From Vondammii sp040505895 (lineage in GTDB: Bacteria > Pseudomonadota > Gammaproteobacteria > Chromatiales > Chromatiaceae), in contig JBEVXU010000007.1 of assembly GCA_040505895.1 (NCBI GenBank), positions 372,001 through 436,000 on the forward strand: 64,000 nt of DNA. Direction: 5' to 3'. The translations under genes were made by a program, and so were the position numbers. Of this stretch, positions 27,567-36,874 are shown one piece after another. Numbering within the stretch: position 1 is the first letter of the stretch; each line of letters begins with the position of its first letter. The notes under the pieces are model-generated. The model was not told the origin of the DNA and searched no databases. It saw only the letters and a list, made by a program, of their open reading frames with translations.

Positions 27567-27989
27567 TCAGGCCTCATCACTAAGGATGAGACCTGCCCCT
27601 GGTTTACCAACCATCTCATGTATCCGTGCTACCAACGCGATTAACTCATCGGGTGGGTATTGGCGGATAAGCTTCTGAGAGTCCGCATCGTAGACTCGAA
27701 TCACCGGCCTGCCAGTCTCTTCACTGACACTGAACTGTACCTTACGCCGGGTTGTCTGCACTAATGCATTCGCCTCTGCAACCAATTTCTTCAGAGACTC
27801 AGCATCACCCGTTCCCTTGCCCGAGTCTGCCGCCTGAGGTGGCTTGGCTTCATTCTGGTCAACAGGTGACCTCGCCTTCGCCGTCTCAACCTTGGCAACC
27901 TCGGAGACGTTCGCAATCCGACCGGAATGGCTCGAGTTCGCACGATTAGCCGGAAGCATGTTGGCCTGATTAATAAGCTCAACTGCCAT
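27567..27989 (-). CDS. flaG: FlaG-family protein
   Basis: FlaG proteins affect filament length and lie between flagellin and fliD in Pseudomonas and Vibrio, as here. The conserved C-terminal half reads VQFSVSEETGRPVIRVYDADSQKLIRQYPP in outline (about 85-115), followed by a helix. The N-terminal 60 residues are polar and unordered. An AGGAT site lies before the ATG. It sits 64 bases after fliC. Confidence 0.88.
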   Translation of the reverse strand: MAVELINQANMLPANRANSSHSGRIANVSEVAKVETAKARSPVDQNEAKPPQAADSGKGTGDAESLKKLVAEANALVQTTRRKVQFSVSEETGRPVIRVYDADSQKLIRQYPPDELIALVARIHEMVGKPGAGLILSDEA

Positions 27990-28020
27990 GACTTTATCCT
28001 CGCTACTCCTAATTTAGCCT

Positions 28021-28045
28021 CAGCTCCGGGGGTTACCCCGGAGCC
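28021..28045 (-). terminator. GC-rich hairpin after fliC
   Basis: GCTCCGGGG and CCCCCGGAGC form a strong stem with a short loop directly downstream of the fliC stop. There is no long T run, so it may be a partial terminator or an mRNA-stabilising 3' hairpin that raises flagellin output over flaG-fliD. Confidence 0.55.
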
Positions 28046-28052
28046 ACCCGAT

Positions 28053-28823
28053 CTAACCCAACAGACCCAATGCAAGCTGTGGCATGGTGTTGGCCTGTGC
28101 CAATGCTGCGATACCGGCCTGCTGCACAACCTGGGCGCTGGTCAGTCTTGCGGTCTCGCGTGCGATATCGGCATCCATGGTACGCCCATAGGCGCCCCAC
28201 TGAGACTCTTCAACCGCCATGGCGGTGTTCAGTGTCTTCTCTGCCACACTTTCGTCAGCACCAATCTTAGCCAGGGCTAGATTGACCGTACCCATTATTG
28301 TCACGACGCTGGCGAGGGTGGTGGTATTGGATATCCCCGACAGAGTAGGTGCGGCCTGACCGAAGTTGATGGTAGAACCGTTAGAGCTGGCTACTGCGTC
28401 AAAGGTACCAAAGGCGCCGGCACCATTGAACTGAACCCTAGCAAGCATTGCACCCAGCTCAGTACCCAGATCATCCATCTCTGTGCTGATATAGCTCTTC
28501 TGATCAGCTGAGTAGGTACCACTGAGTTTCTGCAGGGCCAGCTCACGTACGCGCTGCAGCATCTCGTTAGCGGTCTGCAGTGTGGTGTCCTGGACCTGTA
28601 GGCGGGACATGGAGTCACCGAGTGTTTGCTGGGCAATGGCGGCGCCGCGGGCTTGCATCTCAGCAAATTGACCTACCGCAAGACCGGCGGAATCGTCTTT
28701 TGCCATGTTGATACGAAGACCTGATGAGAGCCGCTGTACAGCGGTCTGCATATTGACCTGTGAACGACTGATATTACGCCGTGCGGCGAGTGAGTACAGA
28801 TTAGTGTTAACTGTGACAGCCAT
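28053..28823 (-). CDS. fliC: Flagellin (short form)
   Basis: The conserved D0/D1 helices are present at both ends: the N terminus with NTNLYSLAARRNISRSQ and LSSGLRINMAKDDSAG, and the C terminus with MAVEESQWGAYGRTMDADIARET and ALAQANTMPQLALGLL. Only about 70 residues separate them, so the outer D2/D3 domains are absent and the protein is short at 256 residues. The middle is rich in Ser and Thr (ASSNGSTINF, SNTTTLAS) and could carry O-linked nonulosonate. A GAGG site precedes the ATG. Flagellin is a single copy in this window. Confidence 0.95.
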   Translation of the reverse strand: MAVTVNTNLYSLAARRNISRSQVNMQTAVQRLSSGLRINMAKDDSAGLAVGQFAEMQARGAAIAQQTLGDSMSRLQVQDTTLQTANEMLQRVRELALQKLSGTYSADQKSYISTEMDDLGTELGAMLARVQFNGAGAFGTFDAVASSNGSTINFGQAAPTLSGISNTTTLASVVTIMGTVNLALAKIGADESVAEKTLNTAMAVEESQWGAYGRTMDADIARETARLTSAQVVQQAGIAALAQANTMPQLALGLLG

Positions 28824-28957
28824 GTTGGCATCCTCTTAAAGACCCTGTGCGCTTCACTTTGATATCGCCTCTTCAGGCGGGATGCTGCTCCAGGGTGTTT
28901 GTATTCAGCGGATATATCTTCAATGGTGTTCGATGATATTTACCGCTTCCAACACTA

Positions 28958-28984
28958 ATAGCGACCACAGTACGTTGATCTTTA
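28958..28984 (-). promoter_or_regulatory. Sigma28 (FliA)-type promoter for fliC
   Basis: Reading the minus strand, TAAAGATC and GTCGCTAT are spaced by 11 bases. The consensus I used is TAAAGTTT-N11-GCCGATAA. The flgM promoter in this window shares the same GTCGCTA -10 form, which supports both. It would give an untranslated leader of roughly 125 bases. Confidence 0.6.
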
Positions 28985-29069
28985 GAAAAAAATCAGCAGA
29001 AAGTTGGTTTTCTGCTTCATTTCGCAAATCAATCACTTAGCCATAAAATCACGTTAATTCCCAACGTAT

Positions 29070-29101
29070 AAAAAAACGCTCTGCTTTTAAATTGCAGAGC
29101 G
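29070..29101 (-). terminator. Rho-independent terminator after flgL
   Basis: On the minus strand CGCTCTGC pairs with GCAGAGCG across a nine-base AT loop and is followed at once by a run of seven T. It lies about 290 bases past the flgL stop and upstream of the fliC promoter, so it separates the hook operon from the filament operon. Confidence 0.85.
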
Positions 29102-29390
29102 ATCATTTAGTGAAATACGCGCTGCATTAGTTTCCTATTCTCTAGTGCTTTCGCCTATCAGTATCTAATTCGCATTAGTGGTCGCTCGTAAGCTGAAAAA
29201 ATCACCCTGATTGAGATTTTTACTCCTGACATGCCACTGCGTTTGTTAATACTGGATAAAAAACGGAAGGTCTAATGTTTGGGTGAGACATGCCGACTAA
29301 GGACACATAAACGTCCTCTTTTTCCTTATCCTGATAGCGCCTCAGCTCGGTGCATTAATCCGAACCACCTCTTCAAAGAAGCCATCAGGC
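29102..29390. other. Untranslated 3' region of flgL
   Basis: No gene is visible between the flgL stop and its terminator. A small palindrome, GGACACATAAACGTCC, lies near 29302. Otherwise the stretch is unremarkable. Confidence 0.4.
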
Positions 29391-30296
29391 TCAACGAATA
29401 AAGTTGAACAGCAATAATCCCTGCATCTGAGAGAAGCTGGCCTGAGCCGCTTCCAGGGCAACCTTCTCTTTATTGAAGTTGGTAATCGCCTCGGCAATAT
29501 CCACATCCTCGAGCTTCGAGCGGTTGGTCTCCAGTGTCAGGATGAAACCCTCGTTGATATCCCTCTGCTCATCGATTGATCGCTCTTTCGATCCGACACT
29601 GGCGTGTACCTCGCCGATCCGGGCGATGGCACTACTGATATCGGCCACCAGAGCGCTGGGGCTGGTATCCGCCTCCAGGGCAGTAGCTATCTGATCGATG
29701 GTGGAAAAGAGGTCACGCACACCACCCGCAGCGGTCGGCACATCCATAAAGGTGTGGAAGCCGGATTCACTATCGGCCACCGTCCGGTCAGCCGAGATTC
29801 TGATCTCCCTCAACCCCGTATCACCACTGAAAGTGTATGTACCGGCACCGGCGGCAAAGGGTTTCACCTTCCCCTGAAAACCGGAAAAGAGATAATCTCC
29901 GGCACTATCGGTGGTATTGGCCAGATCGAGCACGCTACTCAACATACCCCGCACCTCCACAGCGATCATGTCACGCTGAGCTGCGTTATAGGTACCACTG
30001 CTGCCCTGCAGCGCCAGCTCGTTAACCCGCTGCAGCATGGTGGTGATACCGCTCAGGGTGTTGTCCACCAACTCCAGGCGATTTTGCGCCCGGTCTGCAT
30101 TTTTCTGATACTGCTCAACAGTGCGTGCAGCCCGATTCAATTCAAGTACCTGAGTGGAGCCCGCAGGATCATCGGACGGTCGCAGGATCCGCCGTCCGGT
30201 AGAGATCTGCTCCTGAGTACGGCTCATCTTGGCTTGGGTCTTGAGAATGCCATCAAGTCCCTGCTGATACATCTGGCCTGTAGAAATTCTTAGCAT
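29391..30296 (-). CDS. flgL: Flagellar hook-associated protein 3
   Basis: FlgL is the junction protein between hook and filament. The N terminus (MLRISTGQMYQQGLDGI, then QISTGRRILRPSDDPAGS) and C terminus (FNKEKVALEAAQASFSQMQGLLLFNFI) match flagellin-like ends of the family. It is 301 residues long and lies two bases after flgK, so the two are cotranscribed. Confidence 0.95.
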   Translation of the reverse strand: MLRISTGQMYQQGLDGILKTQAKMSRTQEQISTGRRILRPSDDPAGSTQVLELNRAARTVEQYQKNADRAQNRLELVDNTLSGITTMLQRVNELALQGSSGTYNAAQRDMIAVEVRGMLSSVLDLANTTDSAGDYLFSGFQGKVKPFAAGAGTYTFSGDTGLREIRISADRTVADSESGFHTFMDVPTAAGGVRDLFSTIDQIATALEADTSPSALVADISSAIARIGEVHASVGSKERSIDEQRDINEGFILTLETNRSKLEDVDIAEAITNFNKEKVALEAAQASFSQMQGLLLFNFIR

Positions 30297-30298
30297 AG

Positions 30299-32293
30299 CT
30301 ACCTCCCCATGGCGCCGATGAGAGTATCAAAGATGACACCAGCCACTGCCACCACTTGGGCAGCCGCCTGATACGCCTGCTGATACTTCATTAGATTTGC
30401 CGCCTCCTCATCGAGATTAACGCCGGAGATGCTGGCAAGGCTGCTCTCCTGTACCGTCAGCAGCCCTTTCTGTGCGTTGTAGTTGGTCTCTGCCTGACGT
30501 GCCAGGGCGCCGATATCCGCCACCATCTGGCCGAAAATGCCCTGTATGGTAGAGGTACCGCCTGCCATCAACAACTCCCTTCCCATACCACCCATGGCCA
30601 AAGCATTGCGGTTATCGGCGGTGCCGCTGCTGTTATTGCTGATAACGAACTGATCACCCGCTATTGGTGTACCGCTGATATCAAAGGTAAGTCCACCGTA
30701 GGCGCTGAACTGGGTCGGATTGGTGCCATCAGGGAAAGATTTACCTGACACATCAGTGGAGGTTGGATCATAAAGCACATAGTTATTCGGTGCCGCAGGG
30801 CCGCCGGTGATGACAAAACCACTATTGCCCGAGCCATCTGCATCAGCCGAATAAGTCAGGGTAATAGAGGAGGACAGGAGCAGCCCAGTGGCACTGGTGG
30901 TGGCTGCCTGGGTAATCAGGGCTGATCCTGTATTGACCGGATGGCCGTTGGCATCCATTACCTCATTGGCCCGCAACGCACCCGCTGCCGCGATCTTGTT
31001 GGTGTCACTGATCAGTAAACTGACATCGCCAGCAGCGCTACGGGTCGGCTGAATCAGGAAAGAGTCACCCGCAACCAACCCACTAGCACCAGTGATGGAG
31101 AGAGTAAATCCATCGGTTACTGTCGGCAACGCCGAATCAACCGCTGCAGTGACACCATCGGAGAGACGGGTCAGGGTGTAGCTGGTGCCGGAGTTATAGG
31201 TCAACCGATAGTCAGATGAAGTGACATCAGAGAGGTCGGAGGAAGAGAAGGTCGCCGAGACCGTCGCCGTGCCGGTATTGCCGGTGTCCATGACACCACT
31301 GAAGGTGATCGGCTGGAAGAAATTGGTCCCTATCGAACCCAGTAGATCAACCCCCTGCACCTGCTGGGCGTTGATGCTTTCGACGATGCCTACCGCTACT
31401 TGGCCGAGCTGGTTCTGGCCAGCATCGAGGAACTGCTCACGGAACTCCAGAAGTCCCCCAAGCTTGCCGCCACTAATCTGGTCTGTCAGCTCCTCAGAGC
31501 TGAAGCTGGTGACAAATGCAACTCCCGGGGCATTTGAATCCTCTGGATTCTGGTAGACACCAAGGGTTGTGTTTTGTGAGCCGATCACCAGCCCCTGACC
31601 GGTACCTATGGAGACGTTGTAAGCACCATCATCCTGTTCAAAGACCTGGATATCGACCAGCTTGGAGAGCCCCTTAAGCAGGATCTCACGTTGGTCGAGC
31701 AGGTCATTTGGAGGGGTTCGGCCATCCGAGTTATTAGCTTGAATGATCTTCTGGTTAACATCGGCGATGGCACCGGCGAGGGTATTGATATCCGTCATCG
31801 TTTGCGACATCTTCTGATTGATCTCGCGTCGAAGTTCGTCGTACTGGCGATCAAAGAAGGCAAAGCGGTCAGCTAGAGACTGAGACTCAGATAGTACCAC
31901 CTGGCGTGCCGCCGCTGACGCCGGATCATCGGAGAGAGTCTGCATGGCATCGAAGAAGCTCTGTAGCGCCGGATCCAGTCCCACCATCGGATCGGCCAAC
32001 AGGTCATCCAGTCGGCTGGCATTCTCCGATAGCGTCTCAGCCTTGGAGGTAACCGACTGAGAGGTACGTACCTGTGTGGCGATAAAGTCGTCGTAATAGC
32101 GCTGTACAGTGGCAACATCGACACCGTTGCCCTGCCAGCCGGAGCCGCTAAAGCTGGGATTCCTAGTCTCAAAGTCGACCCGTTGGCGGCTGTAGCCTTC
32201 GGTATCGGCATTGGATACGTTATGCCCCACGGTACTGATCGCACGTTGATATGCGAGCAATCCGGAGGAAGCAATACCGAGTAAAGTAGCCAT
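30299..32293 (-). CDS. flgK: Flagellar hook-associated protein 1
   Basis: FlgK forms the first hook-filament junction ring. The start at 32293 gives the canonical MATLLGIASSGLLAYQRA and has GGAAAG just upstream; the open frame before it is not family-like. The flagellar rod/hook signature NVSNADTEGYSRQRV follows near residue 30, and the C terminus has the expected EEAANLMKYQQAYQAAAQV. At about 664 residues it is on the long side because of an extra Ser/Thr/Gly-rich middle section. Confidence 0.95.
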   Translation of the reverse strand: MATLLGIASSGLLAYQRAISTVGHNVSNADTEGYSRQRVDFETRNPSFSGSGWQGNGVDVATVQRYYDDFIATQVRTSQSVTSKAETLSENASRLDDLLADPMVGLDPALQSFFDAMQTLSDDPASAAARQVVLSESQSLADRFAFFDRQYDELRREINQKMSQTMTDINTLAGAIADVNQKIIQANNSDGRTPPNDLLDQREILLKGLSKLVDIQVFEQDDGAYNVSIGTGQGLVIGSQNTTLGVYQNPEDSNAPGVAFVTSFSSEELTDQISGGKLGGLLEFREQFLDAGQNQLGQVAVGIVESINAQQVQGVDLLGSIGTNFFQPITFSGVMDTGNTGTATVSATFSSSDLSDVTSSDYRLTYNSGTSYTLTRLSDGVTAAVDSALPTVTDGFTLSITGASGLVAGDSFLIQPTRSAAGDVSLLISDTNKIAAAGALRANEVMDANGHPVNTGSALITQAATTSATGLLLSSSITLTYSADADGSGNSGFVITGGPAAPNNYVLYDPTSTDVSGKSFPDGTNPTQFSAYGGLTFDISGTPIAGDQFVISNNSSGTADNRNALAMGGMGRELLMAGGTSTIQGIFGQMVADIGALARQAETNYNAQKGLLTVQESSLASISGVNLDEEAANLMKYQQAYQAAAQVVAVAGVIFDTLIGAMGR

Positions 32294-32348
32294 GATTCTT
32301 TCCAGTTCCTCGACGGACAGCACCCTAAGGTTGCCGTCCACCTATCTC

Positions 32349-33305
32349 TTATAGCGGCTCAGCCGCCCCTGCCTTGAACCTGGCAAGTGCCGACCGCAGT
32401 TCATCACCAGCCATTATGCTGCTGATTTTATTTGCATATTTTGGATCTGTGGCGTAACCGGCCCGCTGCAGTTCTGAGAAGTAACGTTCACTGTCACCTG
32501 CCACCTCCAGTGCCTTGCTATAACGGGGGCTGCCGCGAAGAAACTCGACATAATCGAGAAAGCTGTCGCGATAGCTACCGTAGGCCCTGAAGTGGTCACG
32601 TTTCTTAACAGCAACGCCTTCCTGGTACTCCAGTGTATTTACTTTCACCTGCTCTCCATCCCATTGCCGGTCAGCCTTAATGCCGAACAGGTTATTGGCG
32701 GGCTGACCACCTGTACCACGCATCATGTGCCTACCCCAGCCGGTTTCCAGAGCAGCCTGGGCCAACAGAGCCTGGGGTTGGATACCGATCAATGTTGCCG
32801 CTTCACTGGCCCAGGGCATAAGCTGTTGGACAAAATCATCGGCATTCCAGCCCGCCGGATCCTTGTCCGGCTGCGGCGCTTGAGTCTGCCCACTCTCGTC
32901 AACCACCGCGGTATCAACGGCCGTTACGGCCGAAGACTTCACCACTGACTTTAGATGCAAGGCATCACGGCCGTAGTCACTCAACTGTTTCGCCGGCATC
33001 ACCTCACCATTTTGGCCCTGCATCTGGCGAATGATCACATCCGCCAATCCCATGCCACCGCTCTCAGCCAGGCCAATGGCGAGTTGCTGATCATACATAT
33101 CGCGGTAAAAGAGGCTCTGATCACTATCCATCAGCCCTTTGCCCAGGCTTGCCTGGCGCATGGTCTTCAGCATCTGCTGGATAAACAGGGACTCAAACTG
33201 CTGGGCAACCTTCTCCAGCGATCCATCCGCATCACGGGATGCCATCGCCTTGAGTTCGCCAAGCCCTTGGAAGTCGGTATAGACAGAGGTATCACCTATA
33301 TTCAT
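32349..33305 (-). CDS. flgJ: FlgJ: rod-capping protein with peptidoglycan hydrolase domain
   Basis: Two domains are visible in 318 residues. Residues 30-95 are the rod-binding part (VAQQFESLFIQQMLKTMR). Residues 155-310 are a glucosaminidase-type muramidase with catalytic Glu 187 in QAALETGWGRH. FlgJ caps the growing rod and cuts the cell wall for it in the periplasm. The start overlaps the flgI stop by one base (TGATG). Confidence 0.95.
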   Translation of the reverse strand: MNIGDTSVYTDFQGLGELKAMASRDADGSLEKVAQQFESLFIQQMLKTMRQASLGKGLMDSDQSLFYRDMYDQQLAIGLAESGGMGLADVIIRQMQGQNGEVMPAKQLSDYGRDALHLKSVVKSSAVTAVDTAVVDESGQTQAPQPDKDPAGWNADDFVQQLMPWASEAATLIGIQPQALLAQAALETGWGRHMMRGTGGQPANNLFGIKADRQWDGEQVKVNTLEYQEGVAVKKRDHFRAYGSYRDSFLDYVEFLRGSPRYSKALEVAGDSERYFSELQRAGYATDPKYANKISSIMAGDELRSALARFKAGAAEPL

Positions 33306-34477
33306 CAGATCACCACCAGCACCGCTTTCAAGGCACCGGCTTGCTTCAGTGCTTCAAGAATGGCTACCAGATCGGAGGGTGATGCCCCTACCTGGTTGAC
33401 CGCACGCACGACCTCATCCAGAGTCACACCGGGATCGAAAAGAAACATCCGGCTGCCACCCTCGGAGACTTCTACATCCGACTCCGGCGAGGCGATGGTG
33501 GTACCACCAGAGAGGGCTCCCGGCTGTGAAACATCAGTACTCTCACTGATGGTGACAGTGAGGCTACCGTGGGAGACCGCCGCCGGACTCACCCGTACAG
33601 CGCTGCTGATCACCACCGTTCCGGTGCGGGAGTTAACAATGATCCGCGCCGGTGCGATACCCGGTTTAACCTGCAGGTTCTCTATTAGGGAGATAAAACT
33701 CACTCGCTGCGAAGGATCACGGGGGCTGTTGACACGAATGGAGGTCGCATCTTCTGCTACCGCAACACCCGGCCCGATAGACTCGTTGATCGATGCCACT
33801 ATGCGCTGGGCTGTAGTGAAGTCACCCTCATGGAGGTAAAGAGTGAGTGAGTTGCCCTGAGCGAAAGCATTGGGCACCGCGCGTTCCACTGTGGCACCCC
33901 CAGGGATACGACCGACACTGGGAATATTGATCGTGATATTTGAGCCATCAGCACCGGATGCACTGAGGCCTCCGACTACCAGATTACCCTGGGCAACGGC
34001 ATAGACCTTGCCGTCGGCCCCCTTCAGAGGTGACATCAGCAATGTGCCGCCACGCAGGCTCTTGGCATCACCGATGGATGAGGCGGTGATATCGATCTTC
34101 TGGCCCGGTTTGGCAAAGGCCGGCAATTCGGCATGAAGGGTGACGGCAGCAACATTCTTTGGCTTCATCGAGGTGCCGGGAGGCACTACCACACCCAACT
34201 GGGTAAGCATGCTGCGCAGGCTCTGCTCGGTGAAAGGTGCTGAATTCATCTTGTCACCGGTGCCGTCAAGCCCGACCACCAGACCATAACCAATCAGCTG
34301 GTTGCTACGCACACCGGCGATAGAGGAGATATCCTTGATCCGCTCCGCCCGCGCAGGTGAAAGCAGGCTCATCAACGCAAACAGCATGGCAAGCAGAGCC
34401 AGATAGAGCCCCACCTTGCCACTGACTGCCGTAAAGTTCGGTTGGGGTGCTGAATGTCTGATTATTGAATGTCTCAT
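33305..34477 (-). CDS. flgI: Flagellar P-ring protein
   Basis: FlgI forms the periplasmic P-ring bushing. A Sec signal peptide (hydrophobic GLYLALLAMLFALMSLL ending at ARAE) precedes the family start ERIKDISSIAGVRSNQLIGYGLVVGL. The rest, including GDAKSLRGGTLLMSPLKGADG and the C-terminal VTLDEVVRAVNQVGASPSDLVAILEALK, is typical. I prefer the ATG at 34477 because AGGTGA lies five bases before it; a GTG three codons earlier is also open. Confidence 0.95.
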   Translation of the reverse strand: MRHSIIRHSAPQPNFTAVSGKVGLYLALLAMLFALMSLLSPARAERIKDISSIAGVRSNQLIGYGLVVGLDGTGDKMNSAPFTEQSLRSMLTQLGVVVPPGTSMKPKNVAAVTLHAELPAFAKPGQKIDITASSIGDAKSLRGGTLLMSPLKGADGKVYAVAQGNLVVGGLSASGADGSNITINIPSVGRIPGGATVERAVPNAFAQGNSLTLYLHEGDFTTAQRIVASINESIGPGVAVAEDATSIRVNSPRDPSQRVSFISLIENLQVKPGIAPARIIVNSRTGTVVISSAVRVSPAAVSHGSLTVTISESTDVSQPGALSGGTTIASPESDVEVSEGGSRMFLFDPGVTLDEVVRAVNQVGASPSDLVAILEALKQAGALKAVLVVI

Positions 34478-34486
34478 CGCGATCAC

Positions 34487-35194
34487 CTAGAAGGGAAACA
34501 GTGCGCTAACAAAGAATTTAGCCAGCCAGCCTATGGAGTTTGAGTCAGCCACGGCTCCATCACCCACATAGACAAAGGTGGGATCCGCCAACTTTGTTGA
34601 GAGCACTGTATTGGTTGAGTCGATATCAGCGGGACGGACGATACCGGACACCTTCACATACTCATTGCCCTGGTTGATACCAATCCGTTTCTCGCCCCGC
34701 ACAACCAGGTAATCGTTGGCAAGCAACTCAACAACGGTCACCGTCAAATCTCCGCTCAGGTTATTGCTCTGAGAGCTATCACCTGAACCGGCAAACGCGT
34801 TGCTCGATGCCAAGCTGAAACCCAGGGTATTGTTACTGTTACTTGCCAGGGGCAGCACACTGGGAGTGTCAAACTGTGGTGTAGAACCCAGAATTGTCGG
34901 ATTGGTAATAGTGGTAGCGTTGGTCTTGTCGACATTGGTCGCCGCCTTCTTGGAGGCGTTGGTCTGCTCTACCAGTTTAATAGTGAGCATGTCACCGACA
35001 CGGCGGGCGCGGGTGTTTTCAAACCATGAGTGCTCATAACCCGCCTGATAGATAGCGCCATTACCTTGAGGTGTAGGGGGCGCCACTACCGGGCGTACAG
35101 GGGCATAGGCGGGATCTCTCTTCGGTACGCTGTTACATCCTGCCAGAGCGACCGCCGCCAGCGCCAACAGTGTGATTGTGAGAAACCTTTTCAT
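34487..35194 (-). CDS. flgH: Flagellar L-ring lipoprotein
   Basis: FlgH is the outer-membrane ring of the basal body. The lipobox LAGC (Cys 20) follows a short signal peptide. Conserved blocks include ENTRARRVGDMLTIKLVEQTNA and NGNEYVKVSGIVRPADI-like text (here QGNEYVKVSGIVRPADIDSTN). It has 235 residues and sits between flgG and flgI in the standard order. Confidence 0.95.
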   Translation of the reverse strand: MKRFLTITLLALAAVALAGCNSVPKRDPAYAPVRPVVAPPTPQGNGAIYQAGYEHSWFENTRARRVGDMLTIKLVEQTNASKKAATNVDKTNATTITNPTILGSTPQFDTPSVLPLASNSNNTLGFSLASSNAFAGSGDSSQSNNLSGDLTVTVVELLANDYLVVRGEKRIGINQGNEYVKVSGIVRPADIDSTNTVLSTKLADPTFVYVGDGAVADSNSIGWLAKFFVSALFPF

Positions 35195-35212
35195 GCCGTT
35201 ATCCGCCTGCTA

Positions 35213-35998
35213 TTACAGCTGGTTGTTCACATAGGCCAACATCTCATCGGTGGTTGAGATCACCTTGGAATTCATCTCGTAGGCGCGCTGGGTCTCGATC
35301 ATATTGACCATCTCTTCCACCACATTGACATTGGAGCTCTCCAGAGAACCCTGAATCAGGGTGCCGAGTCCATCGGTGCCGGGGGTAGCAGTGGTCGCTG
35401 CACCACTGGCCGCCGTCTCCCGGTAGAGGTTTTGGCCCACTGCGGCAAGACCCGTTGGATTGATGAAATCAGCCAACTCGATGGTGCCGATCTGGGTAGG
35501 TGCACTGCCACCGGCGATCAGTGCAGAGACCACACCGTCGGAGCCGACAGTGATACTGAGTGAATTGGACGGCACGGTGATTGCCGGTTCCAGAGCATAG
35601 CCGTTATTGGTGACAACCTGCCCATCGGCGCTCAAGTTGAATGATCCATCACGGGTATAGACGATGGAGCCATCGGGGTGCAGCACCTGTAGAAAACCCC
35701 GCCCTTCAACAGCAACATCCAGGGAGTTTCCAGTCTGCGTCACATTGCCTTGAGTAAACAGCTTCTGGGTGGAGACGGTCTGCACACCGGTACCTATAGC
35801 CAGCCCGGAGGGCAGCTGGGTCTCCTGGGATGACTGCGCCCCTACCTGACGAACATTCTGATAAATAAGATCTTCGAATGCTGCACGATCACGCTTAAAA
35901 CCCGTGGTCGACACATTTGCCAGGTTATTGGCGATAGTCGCCATCCGTGTCTGTTGGGCATCAAGGCCTGTTTTTGCGATCCAGAGTGCGGGATACAT
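35213..35998 (-). CDS. flgG: Flagellar distal rod protein
   Basis: FlgG polymerises into the distal rod. The protein opens with ALWIAKTGLDAQQTRMATIANNLANVST, the rod-family signature, and ends with the helix VVEEMVNMIETQRAYEMNSKVI. It is 261 residues long, the expected length. AGGTGG precedes the ATG. A sigma54-like site lies just upstream, at the end of flgF. Confidence 0.96.
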   Translation of the reverse strand: MYPALWIAKTGLDAQQTRMATIANNLANVSTTGFKRDRAAFEDLIYQNVRQVGAQSSQETQLPSGLAIGTGVQTVSTQKLFTQGNVTQTGNSLDVAVEGRGFLQVLHPDGSIVYTRDGSFNLSADGQVVTNNGYALEPAITVPSNSLSITVGSDGVVSALIAGGSAPTQIGTIELADFINPTGLAAVGQNLYRETAASGAATTATPGTDGLGTLIQGSLESSNVNVVEEMVNMIETQRAYEMNSKVISTTDEMLAYVNNQL

Positions 35999-36042
35999 AA
36001 TCCACCTTCCTTTTAAGTCTATTTTTCTCTATACGATAATTC

Positions 36043-36059
36043 TTGCAAAAACCCTGCCA
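36043..36059 (-). promoter_or_regulatory. Sigma54-type promoter upstream of flgG
   Basis: On the minus strand the sequence TGGCAGGGTTTTTGCA has the GG and GC pairs exactly ten bases apart and matches TGGCAC-N5-TTGCA closely. It touches the flgF stop codon and lies about 45 bases before the flgG start, so flgG onward could be transcribed on its own. Confidence 0.65.
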
Positions 36060-36800
36060 TCAGGTGACTTTCAAGATACTGGTGGAGGCCTCCTCCATCT
36101 TTTCTGATTTCGACATCACCTTTATTTGCAGCTCATAACGCCTGGAGAGCTCAATCATATCAACCATCGAATCAACTATATTGACGTTGCTGCTCTCGAT
36201 TGATCCGGTAACCAACTCCATCTCCACATCGGCATCGGTCTCCTCTCCACTACGTAACCTGAGCAGACCATCCAAGCCTTTATCCAGCTGATCAAGAGGT
36301 GGATTGACCATCTTGATGCGATCAATCACCGCCAATTCATTGGCAGCCTGACCGACGGGTTTAATGGAGATGGTTCCATCAGAGGCGATAAATAGGCTTT
36401 CAGCCGGGGGAATAGCAATCGGCCCACCGTTGCCGAGCAGCGGCAAGCCGTTGCCGGTAGTCAACATACCGTTGATATCGATCTTGAGGTCACCGCGGCG
36501 AGTATAGGCCTCGCTGCCGTCACGGGACTGAACAGAAAACCAACCTTCGCCGTTCATCGCCACATCAAGATCACGGCCCGTATGTACCAACGCGCCGCGC
36601 TGGAAGTCGAGGCCAGACCGCTCAGTCAAGGCGTAGACGCGTGTCGGCATGCCCTCACCAAACACAGGCAAACTGCGTGCCTGCTGCAAGTCGGCAACAA
36701 AACCGGGGGTATTGGCATTGGCAAGATTGTTGGTGTTTGCGGCGTGAGCGTGCAAGGTCTCTTTAGCCCCGCTCATGGCGACATAGATTACGCGATCCAT
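36060..36800 (-). CDS. flgF: Flagellar proximal rod protein
   Basis: FlgF is a rod subunit joining FlgC/FlgB to FlgG. The N terminus (DRVIYVAMSGAKETLHAHAANTNNLANANTPGF) and the C-terminal helix (NIVDSMVDMIELSRRYELQIKVM) are family-typical. It has 246 residues, and GAGGTG precedes the ATG. It follows flgE by 74 bases. Confidence 0.95.
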   Translation of the reverse strand: MDRVIYVAMSGAKETLHAHAANTNNLANANTPGFVADLQQARSLPVFGEGMPTRVYALTERSGLDFQRGALVHTGRDLDVAMNGEGWFSVQSRDGSEAYTRRGDLKIDINGMLTTGNGLPLLGNGGPIAIPPAESLFIASDGTISIKPVGQAANELAVIDRIKMVNPPLDQLDKGLDGLLRLRSGEETDADVEMELVTGSIESSNVNIVDSMVDMIELSRRYELQIKVMSKSEKMEEASTSILKVT

Positions 36801-36874
36801 AATGCACCTCTTTGGGAAATCAGGACTACTTCAAATTGCCATGTCATCGATTTGAAGCAGGCCGCTATACTCCC

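Noticed and set aside
28995..29016. AGCAGAAA/TTTCTGCT hairpin upstream of the fliC promoter
   Set aside because: It is short, lies outside the transcript predicted from the sigma28 site, and lacks a T run; I could not assign a role.
29602..30293. Plus-strand open frame of 229 codons opposite flgL
   Set aside because: It is the antisense of a standard FlgL gene.
32294..32341. N-terminal extension of FlgK
   Set aside because: The ATG at 32293 has a good ribosome site and gives the exact family N terminus.
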